Notes: generated by a model not told the origin, from the sequence alone. A stretch of 5,438 nucleotides of DNA from Nitrospinota bacterium (GCA_022561525.1 JADFRB010000170.1:1-5438); one strand, 5' to 3'; shown: positions 1-4,954, counted from the first letter of the stretch. Numbers and translations are program-made.

Positions 1-175
1 GCCTGTTAAAAAATAACTGAGACAAAATCCCATCCTATCTTCGAGCCGCCTTTGAACTCGCCTCAATCGAAAAAACCTCAACATAGCGGTGCTATGCTTC
101 GGCTTTTTCTCAATCGTTACGTCCAAATCCGACCCAAATCTGGGCGTGATTTTTCCCAGTTATTTTTTAACTGGC
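1..175. repeat. Long imperfect palindrome with central hairpin (element 1)
   Basis: Outer arms 1-19 and 157-175 are inverted copies matching at 18 of 19 positions; the inner 15 (GTTAAAAAATAACTG at 5-19 and its complement at 157-171) match perfectly. The exact centre is a hairpin, CATAGC at 82-87, loop GGT, GCTATG at 91-96, flanked by partly pairing GAAAAA/TTTTTC blocks. Between centre and arms only scattered blocks pair, so this is a bulged full-length palindrome. It ends 3 bases from the stop codon of the minus-strand gene at 178-501, so it could terminate or stabilise that transcript. It may extend left of the window. It shares its architecture with the element at 2056-2178. No transposase is nearby. 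Confidence 0.85.
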
Positions 176-177
176 CC

Positions 178-501
178 TTATTCAAAACGTGGAGAGGGGA
201 AGGCGAATGCTCGTTGCCCGGCAATGATTCGAAGCAACGCCGATTTGTCGTGTGAAAGGATCGTGTCTGAGGTCTCGGACGAGTGATCCAGGGCAATAGT
301 CAAAGAGCGGTTATCACATTCGGTAATCGTAAAACCTCTGCGGTGAAGGTAGCCCGCGACATCACGCATTCGGGCGACTCCTTCAGTGAATTGGCAAAAT
401 ATGCAATCCAAGTCATCCTCTTCCTCGTGACGTGCCCGTTTAGGCGCATGCCAAAAAGCCAGTCGATAACTTGAGAGCCGAAGGTTCCGAGTCATAACCA
501 A
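178..501 (-). CDS. Hypothetical protein, 107 residues, second gene of a small operon
   Basis: I do not recognise this protein. The frame reads from a TTG at 501-499 to TAA at 180-178. The TTG start is preferred because GGAG (complement of 509-512) lies 7 bases upstream; an in-frame ATG at 495-493 would sit 13 bases away, which is too far. The protein has a basic N-terminus, an acidic EEEDD patch near residue 27, a CxxC pair soon after it, and an alternating hydrophobic C-terminal half that looks like a small alpha/beta fold. No membrane segment or signal peptide is evident. The upstream gene's stop codon overlaps this gene's ribosome binding site, which argues for co-translation and for both genes being real. 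A shorter plus-strand frame in the same DNA lacks such signals. Moderate certainty that it is expressed; function unknown. Confidence 0.5.
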   Translation of the reverse strand: MVMTRNLRLSSYRLAFWHAPKRARHEEEDDLDCIFCQFTEGVARMRDVAGYLHRRGFTITECDNRSLTIALDHSSETSDTILSHDKSALLRIIAGQRAFAFPSPRFE

Positions 502-508
502 AACATAA

Positions 509-514
509 CTCCTA
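509..514 (-). promoter_or_regulatory. Ribosome binding site overlapping the upstream stop codon
   Basis: Read on the minus strand the bases are TAGGAG. TAG ends the gene at 703-512 and AGGAG is the Shine-Dalgarno sequence 7 bases ahead of the TTG start at 501. The overlap suggests re-initiation or coupling between the two minus-strand genes and decides the start of the second. Confidence 0.5.
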
Positions 515-703
515 TGACTGCTTATGCCAAGGGGGAATATCGTCTAACCCCGGAGGGAATCCTGATTCCCAAGGCCCTCGGCGTTTGCCTCCGGAACCCA
601 CTGGGCAAAACCAAAACCCCTCATCCGTTTTTGCCAGTTTCCATCGACTGCCATCCCGATTAATCCATAACCACATGCGTTTGGCGATGCGAGTATTGCT
701 CAT
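512..703 (-). CDS. Hypothetical tryptophan-rich small protein, 63 residues
   Basis: I do not recognise the family. From ATG at 703-701 to TAG at 514-512 it encodes 63 residues with six Trp (11, 13, 21, 31, 45, 59), a single Cys (33), and a Gly/Pro-rich C-terminal half (GSGGKRRGPW at 36-45, then GFPPGLDDIPPW at 48-59). No signal peptide or membrane segment is apparent. The frame stays open upstream to 934, but that would run antisense into the TraB gene. An extended -10 promoter at 756-764 places the transcript start near 749, which favours the ATG at 703, although no strong Shine-Dalgarno sequence precedes it. Its stop codon overlaps the ribosome binding site of the next gene, so the pair is probably one operon. 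The plus-strand frame across 585-842 is likely a shadow. Confidence 0.5.
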   Translation of the reverse strand: MSNTRIAKRMWLWINRDGSRWKLAKTDEGFWFCPVGSGGKRRGPWESGFPPGLDDIPPWHKQS

Positions 704-755
704 TGGTGTATATCGATCAGGAGTAAATTTTGTGGTTTCAATGTTCAATGCCTTC

Positions 756-784
756 AGTATAGCACGATGGGACTCAGACGTCTT
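756..784 (-). promoter_or_regulatory. Putative extended -10 promoter for the minus-strand gene pair
   Basis: On the minus strand TGCTATACT (764-756) is a good extended -10 (TGnTATAMT type). Seventeen bases upstream is AAGACG (784-779), a weak -35 matching TTGACA at three positions, as is usual for extended -10 promoters. Initiation would fall near 749, about 45 bases ahead of the ATG at 703. Confidence 0.4.
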
Positions 785-828
785 ACCCTTTCTTGACAAG
801 ATCAGGATCATCTGTTCATGGTGTATTG

Positions 829-2055
829 ATGGAATCATCTGAAGCACACGAGTCAACGCCAGCACAGAAACCAACCTCCTCCAGCGTACGGTCCTCCCCT
901 GATGTGCATGTCCTGTCGGTTCGCGACAAGACAATTGTGTTGGTCGGAACGATACATATCTCCCAGGAATCTGCTGATTTAGTTCGGGACGTTATCGAAG
1001 AGGAACAGCCGGATGGCGTGTGTGTTGAACTGGACACCCGACGATTTGAAGCCTTGTCGCAGCAACATAAATGGGAGTCCTTGGATCTCAAAGAGATCAT
1101 TCGCAAGAAACAACTCAGTACGTTGCTGGTCAATTTGCTCTTAGCGTCCTACCAGAAACGCCTTGGGGATCAGTTGGGTGTTTTGCCTGGCACGGAAATG
1201 CTCGAAGCCATCACGGTTTCGAAAAAACACGACATCCCGATATTTCTGTGTGATCGCGATATCCGTGTGACCATGCGGCGTGCCTGGCGATCGACACCGT
1301 TCCTCAAAAAAACCATGCTCGTGTCCTCGCTTATGCTCAGCGTGTTTGATACCGAGCCGGTGACGGAAGAATCCCTACAAAACCTGAAGAAGCAGGACGT
1401 GTTGTCGGAGATGATGAAGGAACTCGGGGCTGAAGTTCCGACACTGAAAAAAGTGTTGATTGATGAGCGTGATCAATATTTAGCAGAAAAAATCTTACAA
1501 GCCGATGGCAAGAAACTCGTTGCCGTGGTTGGAGCCGGCCATGTTGAGGGCATGACGTCGGTGTTGCACCAAGCCCAGCGAACGGACCTTCAGGCGCTTG
1601 ATGTCATTCCACCCGTATCGCCAATCTGGAAATGGGTGGGGTGGAGTATCCCCGCGATTATTGTTGGCTCCATTGCGCTGATTGGCTACCAAAAGGGCGC
1701 GGCAGCGGCAGGCGAAAATGCCCTGTTTTGGATATTGGCCAATGGGATTCCCAGCGCCATTGGTGCCATACTCGCATTCGCGCATCCGTTGACTATCTTG
1801 GTGGCGTTTGCCGGTGCGCCCTTCACCAGCTTGACCCCTGTGATTGGCGTTGGCTATGTCACGGCATTTGTGCAGGCCTATATGCAGCCACCGATGGTCC
1901 GCGAGTTCCAATCCGTGGCAGAAGACATCGCGATTCCCCGACGGTGGTGGCAAAGCCGACTGCTCAGAATTTTTCTCGCTTTTTTATTGCCGACAATTGG
2001 CAGCGTGATTGGGACCTGGGTGGGTGGAACTAGAATCGTCTCAAACCTCTTCTAG
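829..2055 (+). CDS. TraB/PrgY-family membrane protein
   Basis: This 408-residue protein has the TraB/PrgY/TIKI-type domain followed by a membrane domain. Visible motifs are GTIHIS at 40-45, the GVCVELDTRR strand with Glu67 and Asp69, and GAGHVEGM at 235-242. The two His-containing motifs and the Glu are the positions proposed to bind metal in this putative metallopeptidase-like clan. After residue 265 come about four hydrophobic segments (roughly 270-290, 303-325, 325-355, 382-402), the usual layout for the longer bacterial and archaeal members. Enterococcal PrgY reduces activity of an endogenous sex pheromone; most bacterial homologues have no known role, and I infer none here. ATG 829 is chosen because family similarity begins near residue 30; no strong Shine-Dalgarno sequence precedes it, and TTG 793 or TTG 826 are alternatives. 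The gene appears monocistronic, and its TAG stop directly abuts a long palindrome. Confidence 0.93.
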   Translation: MESSEAHESTPAQKPTSSSVRSSPDVHVLSVRDKTIVLVGTIHISQESADLVRDVIEEEQPDGVCVELDTRRFEALSQQHKWESLDLKEIIRKKQLSTLLVNLLLASYQKRLGDQLGVLPGTEMLEAITVSKKHDIPIFLCDRDIRVTMRRAWRSTPFLKKTMLVSSLMLSVFDTEPVTEESLQNLKKQDVLSEMMKELGAEVPTLKKVLIDERDQYLAEKILQADGKKLVAVVGAGHVEGMTSVLHQAQRTDLQALDVIPPVSPIWKWVGWSIPAIIVGSIALIGYQKGAAAAGENALFWILANGIPSAIGAILAFAHPLTILVAFAGAPFTSLTPVIGVGYVTAFVQAYMQPPMVREFQSVAEDIAIPRRWWQSRLLRIFLAFLLPTIGSVIGTWVGGTRIVSNLF

Positions 2056-2178
2056 ACAGGATGTTGAAATTGGCCGCCAGCGGCGTTCTCGGGGCTTTGT
2101 CGTGCTCACGTACTGTGAGTACGCTCCGCGCGTCAAAGTCCCTGCGGCCTTGCTGGACGACCAATTTGAACATCCTGT
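2056..2178. repeat. Long imperfect palindrome with central hairpin (element 2)
   Basis: Arms ACAGGATGTTGAAATTGG (2056-2073) and its inverted copy at 2161-2178 match at 17 of 18 positions. The centre is a perfect hairpin: CGTACT at 2109-2114, loop GTG, AGTACG at 2118-2123. Intermediate blocks pair as well, with small bulges (CCAGC, GGC, GGG.CTTTG.CG). It starts on the base right after the TraB stop codon. The right half read in reverse (CGTCCAGCAAGGCCGCAG) and the left block CGCCAGCGGCGTTCTCG resemble, from memory only, an abundant intergenic repeat of Nitrospira genomes. Likely effect here: a stable 3' RNA hairpin that terminates or protects the TraB transcript. No long U-tract follows, so a classical intrinsic terminator is not shown. 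Confidence 0.88.
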
Positions 2179-2193
2179 TGAGATGGTGTTGGA

Positions 2194-2229
2194 ATCACGT
2201 GAAGCGTGATACCTAAAGCGTGAAACGTG
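2194..2229. repeat. Short CGTGAARCGTG direct repeats with small inverted repeat
   Basis: CGTGAAGCGTG (2198-2208) and CGTGAAACGTG (2219-2229) are 11-base direct repeats differing at one base and separated by 10 bases. ATCACG (2194-2199) and CGTGAT (2205-2210) form an inverted repeat with a 5-base loop over the first copy. It looks like a remnant of a simple-repeat tract between two convergent genes. No function is inferred. Confidence 0.5.
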
Positions 2230-2232
2230 GAG

Positions 2233-2246
2233 AAGGGTTTACCCTT
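2233..2246. terminator. Weak hairpin between convergent genes
   Basis: AAGGGT (2233-2238) and ACCCTT (2241-2246) pair with a 2-base gap (5 pairs and a 4-base loop in practice). It lies 7 bases beyond the stop of the zinc-ribbon gene, where a terminator is expected. The stem is short and no U-tract follows on either strand, so this is a weak candidate. Confidence 0.25.
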
Positions 2247-2252
2247 TACTCA

Positions 2253-2429
2253 TCACGAGGCTTCCCACTTCGAGGTATGTTGAAAAATACATTGCGGGCA
2301 TGTGTAATGAATAAAGCGTCCCTCACCGACCAGGCGCTTACTCATATTGATCTTGCACCACGCACATAGGCGGTCGGGGAGTTCGGATTCTGGGGTAGAC
2401 GCAGGTGATTCGGTTGTAGATGTTTCCAT
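2253..2429 (-). CDS. Small zinc-ribbon protein, 58 residues
   Basis: ATG at 2429-2427 to TGA at 2255-2253. The first ~20 residues are Ser/Thr/Glu/Pro-rich and probably disordered. The rest is a compact zinc ribbon: Cys22-x2-Cys25, an 18-residue spacer containing GEGRFIHYT, then Cys44-Pro-Gln-Cys47 and a short tail ending in Trp-Glu-Ala-Ser. Four cysteines in two CxxC knuckles are typical of one structural zinc ion. Such mini zinc ribbons may bind nucleic acid or protein partners; nothing here tells which. The frame is open upstream to 2594, but that runs antisense into the SIMPL gene's signal peptide, and the in-frame ATGs at 2486 and 2483 would sit in its upstream region. No Shine-Dalgarno sequence precedes ATG 2429, so the start is uncertain. 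Convergent with TraB, divergent from the SIMPL gene. Confidence 0.7.
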   Translation of the reverse strand: METSTTESPASTPESELPDRLCAWCKINMSKRLVGEGRFIHYTCPQCIFQHTSKWEAS

Positions 2430-2435
2430 TCCGAC

Positions 2436-2465
2436 ATTTTCGTCAAGCCGAACCGTGGTTGTCAA
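2436..2465 (-). promoter_or_regulatory. Putative promoter of the zinc-ribbon gene
   Basis: On the minus strand a perfect TTGACA (2465-2460) is followed after 18 bases by GAAAAT (2441-2436), which matches TATAAT at four of six positions. The expected transcript start falls at or next to the ATG at 2429, so the message could be leaderless, in keeping with the lack of a Shine-Dalgarno sequence. Suggestive only. Confidence 0.3.
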
Positions 2466-2513
2466 CGCGGGATAATGAGACATCATAGAACCGACACCAG
2501 TCCTCTTTACACC

Positions 2514-2520
2514 AAAGGAG
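2514..2520 (+). promoter_or_regulatory. Strong ribosome binding site of the SIMPL gene
   Basis: AAAGGAG lies 5 bases before the ATG at 2526. It settles the start of the gene there rather than at the earlier in-frame ATG at 2475, which would put a hydrophilic stretch ahead of a clear signal peptide. Confidence 0.75.
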
Positions 2521-2525
2521 CTCTC

Positions 2526-3287
2526 ATGAAATACATCGCTATGGCGTTGATGGTCCTGGTTTCCGCTACCGTTGTTTGGGCACAGGACCAACAACCCGAC
2601 CCTCCGACCATGAGTGTCTCGGCCCGAGGCTCGATTCAGTTGGCACCTGACACGGCTATCGTGAATGTGGGTGTTGAAACGGCTGGGGAATCATTTGAGC
2701 AAGTCGTGAGTGAAAATCGTCAACGCATGCAGCGGGTAATGGCGGCGCTCAAAGACCTTGGGATTTCCGAAGAGCGTATTCAGACTATATCATTCGATGT
2801 CACTCCTCGATATGCACCGCCCCCTCGCCGGCGTCCGAATGAGCCGATTCAGCATGAACCTCCGAAAATTCTTGGGTACACCGCGCGCAATAGTCTTAAA
2901 GTGGAAGTGCGGGATCTCGATACAGTGGGTGCGGTGGTCGGCCAGGCGTTGAAGACGGGGGCCAATCGGTTTAACGGGATTCAATGGACTGTACGTGACC
3001 GACACCCGGTGTATCTCCAAGCCTTAGCGCAAGCGGCGAAGAAAGCCAAAGCCAAGGCGCGGACCTTGGCCCAAGCCTTAAATGTTCGGCTGGTACAACT
3101 GCAAACCGTGCAGGAAGGTGGAACGCATGTTCCCACACCAAGGCGATCGTTTGCCAAAGCCAGTATGCTTATGTCTGAAGCTGCGGATTCCTCAGTGCCC
3201 ATGTCGCCGGGGGAACTCAAAATCGAGGCGCAAGTGACCCTGTTGTATGAAATTAGTCCGAGCCAGGGGATGACGGATCTGCCTTAA
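2526..3287 (+). CDS. Secreted SIMPL-domain (DUF541) protein
   Basis: The protein has 253 residues. Residues 1-19 form a signal peptide (short basic start, hydrophobic core, VWA before Gln20), so the mature protein should be periplasmic or outer-surface. The rest matches the SIMPL/DUF541 family: an early strand MSVSARGSIQLAPDTAIVNVGV, a helix with QVVSENRQRMQRVMAALKDL and GISEERIQT, the GYTARNSLKVEVRDL strand, GANRFNGIQWTV, and an Ala/Lys-rich helix near 166-185. A Pro/Arg-rich insert (about 96-114, YAPPPRRRPNEP) sits between the two halves. The family is named for mouse SIMPL. Bacterial members include E. coli YggE, linked to oxidative stress, and Brucella BP26, which forms ring-like oligomers; the role in this organism is unknown. 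The start is set by AAAGGAG 5 bases upstream. It appears to be a single-gene unit, divergent from the zinc-ribbon gene. Confidence 0.93.
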   Translation: MKYIAMALMVLVSATVVWAQDQQPDPPTMSVSARGSIQLAPDTAIVNVGVETAGESFEQVVSENRQRMQRVMAALKDLGISEERIQTISFDVTPRYAPPPRRRPNEPIQHEPPKILGYTARNSLKVEVRDLDTVGAVVGQALKTGANRFNGIQWTVRDRHPVYLQALAQAAKKAKAKARTLAQALNVRLVQLQTVQEGGTHVPTPRRSFAKASMLMSEAADSSVPMSPGELKIEAQVTLLYEISPSQGMTDLP

Positions 3288-3310
3288 AAGCGGCATACAT
3301 TAGAAACGCG

Positions 3311-3380
3311 AATGTCGAAATCCGCCGGCTGAATAAATCCGAAACTCGAAATCCGAAATCCTAAACAAATTCGAATAATC
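3311..3380. repeat. AT-rich CGAAATCC-type tract, left flank of the four-helix-bundle cassette
   Basis: Degenerate repeats of a CGAAATCC/CGAAACTCG-like unit occur here (GTCGAAATCCG, AATCCGAAACTCG, AAATCCGAAATCC). The segment AAATCCGAAATCCTAA at 3349-3364 is the inverted counterpart of 3806-3821 on the far side of the gene, matching at 15 of 16 positions. I recall similar tracts around four-helix-bundle genes in other genomes, but cannot check this here. Confidence 0.6.
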
Positions 3381-3382
3381 AA

Positions 3383-3753
3383 ATTGCCAACTTCAAAAAC
3401 TTCAAGAGATAGTCACTACGACCTTGACGATCGAACGTTTAAGTTTGCACGTGGTGAGAGGGTTTGTGAAAATGTTACCACGAACCATTGGAAACACCGA
3501 GGACATCAAGCAGGTGGTGCGGTCCTCTGGTTCGGTAGGAGCGAATTACAGTGAGGCGAATGAGTCCTTGGGAAAAAAGGACTTTCGAATGCGGATCCGA
3601 ATCTCGCGAAAAGAATCAAAGGAGACTGGGTATTAGTTGCGACTGTTGGATATGCAAGATGATGCGCCTCTCAATACAGAACGTGAGAAACTTGTCCAGG
3701 AAAGCATTGAATTGATGCGCATATTTGGCGCCATTCTTCAGAAGTCAGAATGA
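3383..3753 (+). pseudogene. Decayed four-helix-bundle protein gene (23S rRNA intervening-sequence protein family)
   Basis: Family-typical residues are spread over three frames. ATT at 3383 opens ANFKNFK; from 3408 the next frame reads DSHYDLDDRTFKFAR; from about 3456 the third frame reads RGFVKMLPRTIGNTEDIKQ, then VVRSSGSVGANYSEANESLGKKDF and RMRIRISRKESKETGY. At 3634-3636 TAG stands where the family has Trp (YWL). The same frame then continues cleanly with LRLLDMQDD and ends REKLVQESIELMRIFGAILQKSE, stop TGA at 3751-3753. So there are two frameshifts (near 3407 and 3450-3458), one nonsense codon, and possibly a lost ATG. Length without lesions would be about 120 residues, normal for the family. 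The ATT start and the first frameshift are inferred from the expected N-terminus. These small helical proteins occur as IVS-encoded proteins inside 23S rRNA genes and as solitary genes; their function is not settled. AT-rich inverted tracts flank it. A short product from TTG 3424 to 3636 is possible but would lack the last helix. Confidence 0.85.
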
Positions 3754-3759
3754 TTCGCT

Positions 3760-3821
3760 TCGATTTTTCGAGTTTAGAATTTCTGATTTGTTTGAAGTTT
3801 CGATATTAGGATTTCGAATTT
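3760..3821. repeat. AT-rich tract, right flank of the four-helix-bundle cassette
   Basis: The tract contains GATTTTTCGAG, AGAATTTCTGATTTG and TTAGGATTTCGAATTT (3806-3821). The last is the inverted match (15 of 16) of 3349-3364 left of the gene. Unit content is the reverse complement of the left tract. The two tracts bracket the broken gene within about 475 bases, which suggests one inserted unit between the SIMPL and GTPase genes. Confidence 0.55.
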
Positions 3822-3853
3822 ATAGGCCTAATGCCTGAAATAAATATACCAAT

Positions 3854-4858
3854 ATGAAGAACCAACCTTCGCCTCCCCTGACTGGTATTCCTGCCCTCGT
3901 CGTGTCAGGATTCTTAGGTGCGGGTAAAACCACACTCGTGCAACATCTTCTCAAGGACGCACAAGGTCAAGGATTGCGACTGGCGATCGTGTCGAATGAA
4001 TTCGGGGCCTTAGGAATTGATCAGGCATTGCTGGGCAATCAAGGCTCCAACAGCTATGTCGAATTGGAAGGCGGCTGTGTCTGCTGCAAGCTGTCCGATG
4101 AGTTAGTGAAGACCCTGCAGCAACTGTGGGAAGACGTTCAGCCAGATCGGATTGTCGTTGAAACCTCAGGCGTGGCCTTACCGTTCGAAACGCTTATCAA
4201 TTTTTGGCGAGAACCGGTGACTGAATGGGTAGGCGATAGTATTACGGTGGTCGTAGTCAATGCCGAACAAGTTGCAGAAGGGCGTGACTTAGACGGAACC
4301 TTCGAGCAGCAAGTGTCGTCGGCGGATCTCCTCATCGTCAATAAAATTGATTTGATCGAGGCCGATCAACTCGATCTGATTGAGAAACAATTAGAGCACA
4401 TGGCCCCGGGCACTCCACTCATTCGTGCCACCAATGCACACGTCGAATCCAAAGTCTTATTTACTCCAGACCCGGACACTCAGGCCAATCGCCAGCGCGA
4501 GCGTGCGCAGCAGGGGAGGCAACGCCGCCCAGCGCCAAAAACCCACGTCGACGAATGCCCAAATGCTGCCGAGCAACAGCCCGCCGCCAATCGCCGGAAT
4601 CGAGACCAACGCGCCCACGACACCGACGGCCAGCGCCATGGGGACCCCGATGAAGAACTGAAGCCGCGCATACCGCCTTCTCTCCGCCTCGTACTCTATT
4701 CGTGCGTCGTCGATCTGCGCTTGAAGCTCGCGCCTCTCATCTCCCGGGGGAAGGTCCCGGACTCCTCGTTGCTCTTCCGTTCGGATGACACGAGTGAAAC
4801 GAGGTTGATCGCCCGCGAATATGTCGACGGCGTTATGAATGAGTGCGGGAATCACTAG
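3854..4858 (+). CDS. CobW/G3E-family GTPase (metallochaperone), truncated: genuine only to about 4474
   Basis: The first ~206 residues are a clear CobW/COG0523 G3E GTPase: Walker A GFLGAGKTT at 19-27, GxND-region equivalent SNEFGALGID near 47-56, the metal-binding motif CVCC at 75-78 followed by KL, ETSG at 103-106, and the guanine-specificity motif NKID at 163-166, ending AHVESKVLF at 195-203. Family members use GTP hydrolysis to deliver metals such as zinc, cobalt or nickel to client enzymes in the cytoplasm; the metal cannot be told here. From about residue 207 the frame turns into Arg/Gln/Pro-rich sequence that is exactly antisense to the membrane-protein gene at 4897-4457, and no CobW C-terminal domain appears. 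The 334-residue length resembles a complete member only by chance. No Shine-Dalgarno sequence precedes ATG 3854. I take this as a gene cut at the junction near 4475 and joined to foreign DNA or to a misassembled segment. Confidence 0.85.
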   Translation: MKNQPSPPLTGIPALVVSGFLGAGKTTLVQHLLKDAQGQGLRLAIVSNEFGALGIDQALLGNQGSNSYVELEGGCVCCKLSDELVKTLQQLWEDVQPDRIVVETSGVALPFETLINFWREPVTEWVGDSITVVVVNAEQVAEGRDLDGTFEQQVSSADLLIVNKIDLIEADQLDLIEKQLEHMAPGTPLIRATNAHVESKVLFTPDPDTQANRQRERAQQGRQRRPAPKTHVDECPNAAEQQPAANRRNRDQRAHDTDGQRHGDPDEELKPRIPPSLRLVLYSCVVDLRLKLAPLISRGKVPDSSLLFRSDDTSETRLIAREYVDGVMNECGNH

Positions 4859-4897
4859 CGCCAATCCGAACCCGACGATAATCTTGCGTGCCAACAT
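4457..4897 (-). CDS. Hypothetical membrane protein with charged linker
   Basis: The 146-residue protein starts at ATG 4897-4895 with AAGGTG just upstream (4 bases away), a fair ribosome binding site. Layout: one membrane segment at about 5-25; a highly charged, probably helical or coiled-coil stretch at about 39-80 (DERRELQAQIDDARIEYEAE); then closely packed hydrophobic segments at about 81-101, 103-119 and 125-140. I do not recognise a named family. The physically sensible alternation of membrane and charged blocks, and the high GC shared with the kinase fragments upstream, make this the real gene of the region rather than the plus-strand frame. Its last residues and TAA stop (4459-4457) lie in or past the proposed junction, so the natural C-terminus may be missing. 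It follows the kinase fragment on the same strand after 77 bases. Confidence 0.65.
   Translation of the reverse strand: MLARKIIVGFGLALVIPALIHNAVDIFAGDQPRFTRVIRTEEQRGVRDLPPGDERRELQAQIDDARIEYEAERRRYARLQFFIGVPMALAVGVVGALVSIPAIGGGLLLGSIWAFVDVGFWRWAALPPLLRTLALAIGLSVRVWSK
4460..4490. other. Probable junction between two unrelated sequences
   Basis: Left of here the plus-strand GTPase gene is conserved up to about residue 205 and GC is near 52% (31 of 60 at 4141-4200). Right of here the GTPase similarity stops, GC rises to about 65% (39 of 60 at 4561-4620), and coding switches to a minus-strand gene of another style. No target duplication, inverted terminal repeat or integrase is visible, so an assembly chimera is at least as likely as natural recombination. 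Confidence 0.65.
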
Positions 4898-4948
4898 CGT
4901 GCACCTTCGTGGTCCTCAGCCACCACCAACCGTACCTTGCTCTTCTAT

Positions 4949-4954
4949 ACTATA
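4949..4954 (-). promoter_or_regulatory. Possible -10 box ahead of the membrane-protein gene
   Basis: The minus strand reads TTTTATAGTATAG here, giving TATAGT (4954-4949) in an otherwise GC-rich region, about 50 bases before the ATG at 4897. No good -35 is found 17 bases upstream (TAACCT), so it is weak support for a separate promoter. Confidence 0.3.

Noticed and set aside
1..175. Palindromes as CRISPR repeats, tRNA genes or insertion sequences
   Set aside because: There is no regularly spaced repeat series, no tRNA cloverleaf with anticodon arm, and no transposase frame inside either element.
793..828. TTG at 793 as the TraB start, and TTGACA at 793-798 as its promoter
   Set aside because: No Shine-Dalgarno sequence precedes 793, and no acceptable -10 lies 16-18 bases after the TTGACA. 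A start at ATG 829 fits the family better, though it also lacks a strong ribosome binding site.
585..842. Plus-strand frame of 85 residues over the intergenic region
   Set aside because: It lies opposite the minus-strand small gene, which has operon and promoter signals, and the frame overlaps the TraB start with no ribosome binding site or recognisable motif.
1495..1953. Minus-strand frame of 152 residues inside TraB
   Set aside because: It is a shadow of the TraB gene; the translation is His/Arg/Gly-rich without sensible secondary structure.
2009..2209. Plus-strand frame of 66 residues across the second palindrome
   Set aside because: It starts inside TraB and reads through the palindromic repeat; no independent coding signal.
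2459..2488. Possible sigma-70 promoter for the SIMPL gene (TTGTCA with CATAGA-like -10)
   Set aside because: The -10 candidates at proper spacing match poorly, so I did not annotate it.
4425..4661. Plus-strand 78-residue frame and minus-strand 63-residue frame across the junction
   Set aside because: Both are out-of-frame shadows of the GTPase frame and the membrane-protein gene; their compositions are low-complexity Arg/Ser/Pro.
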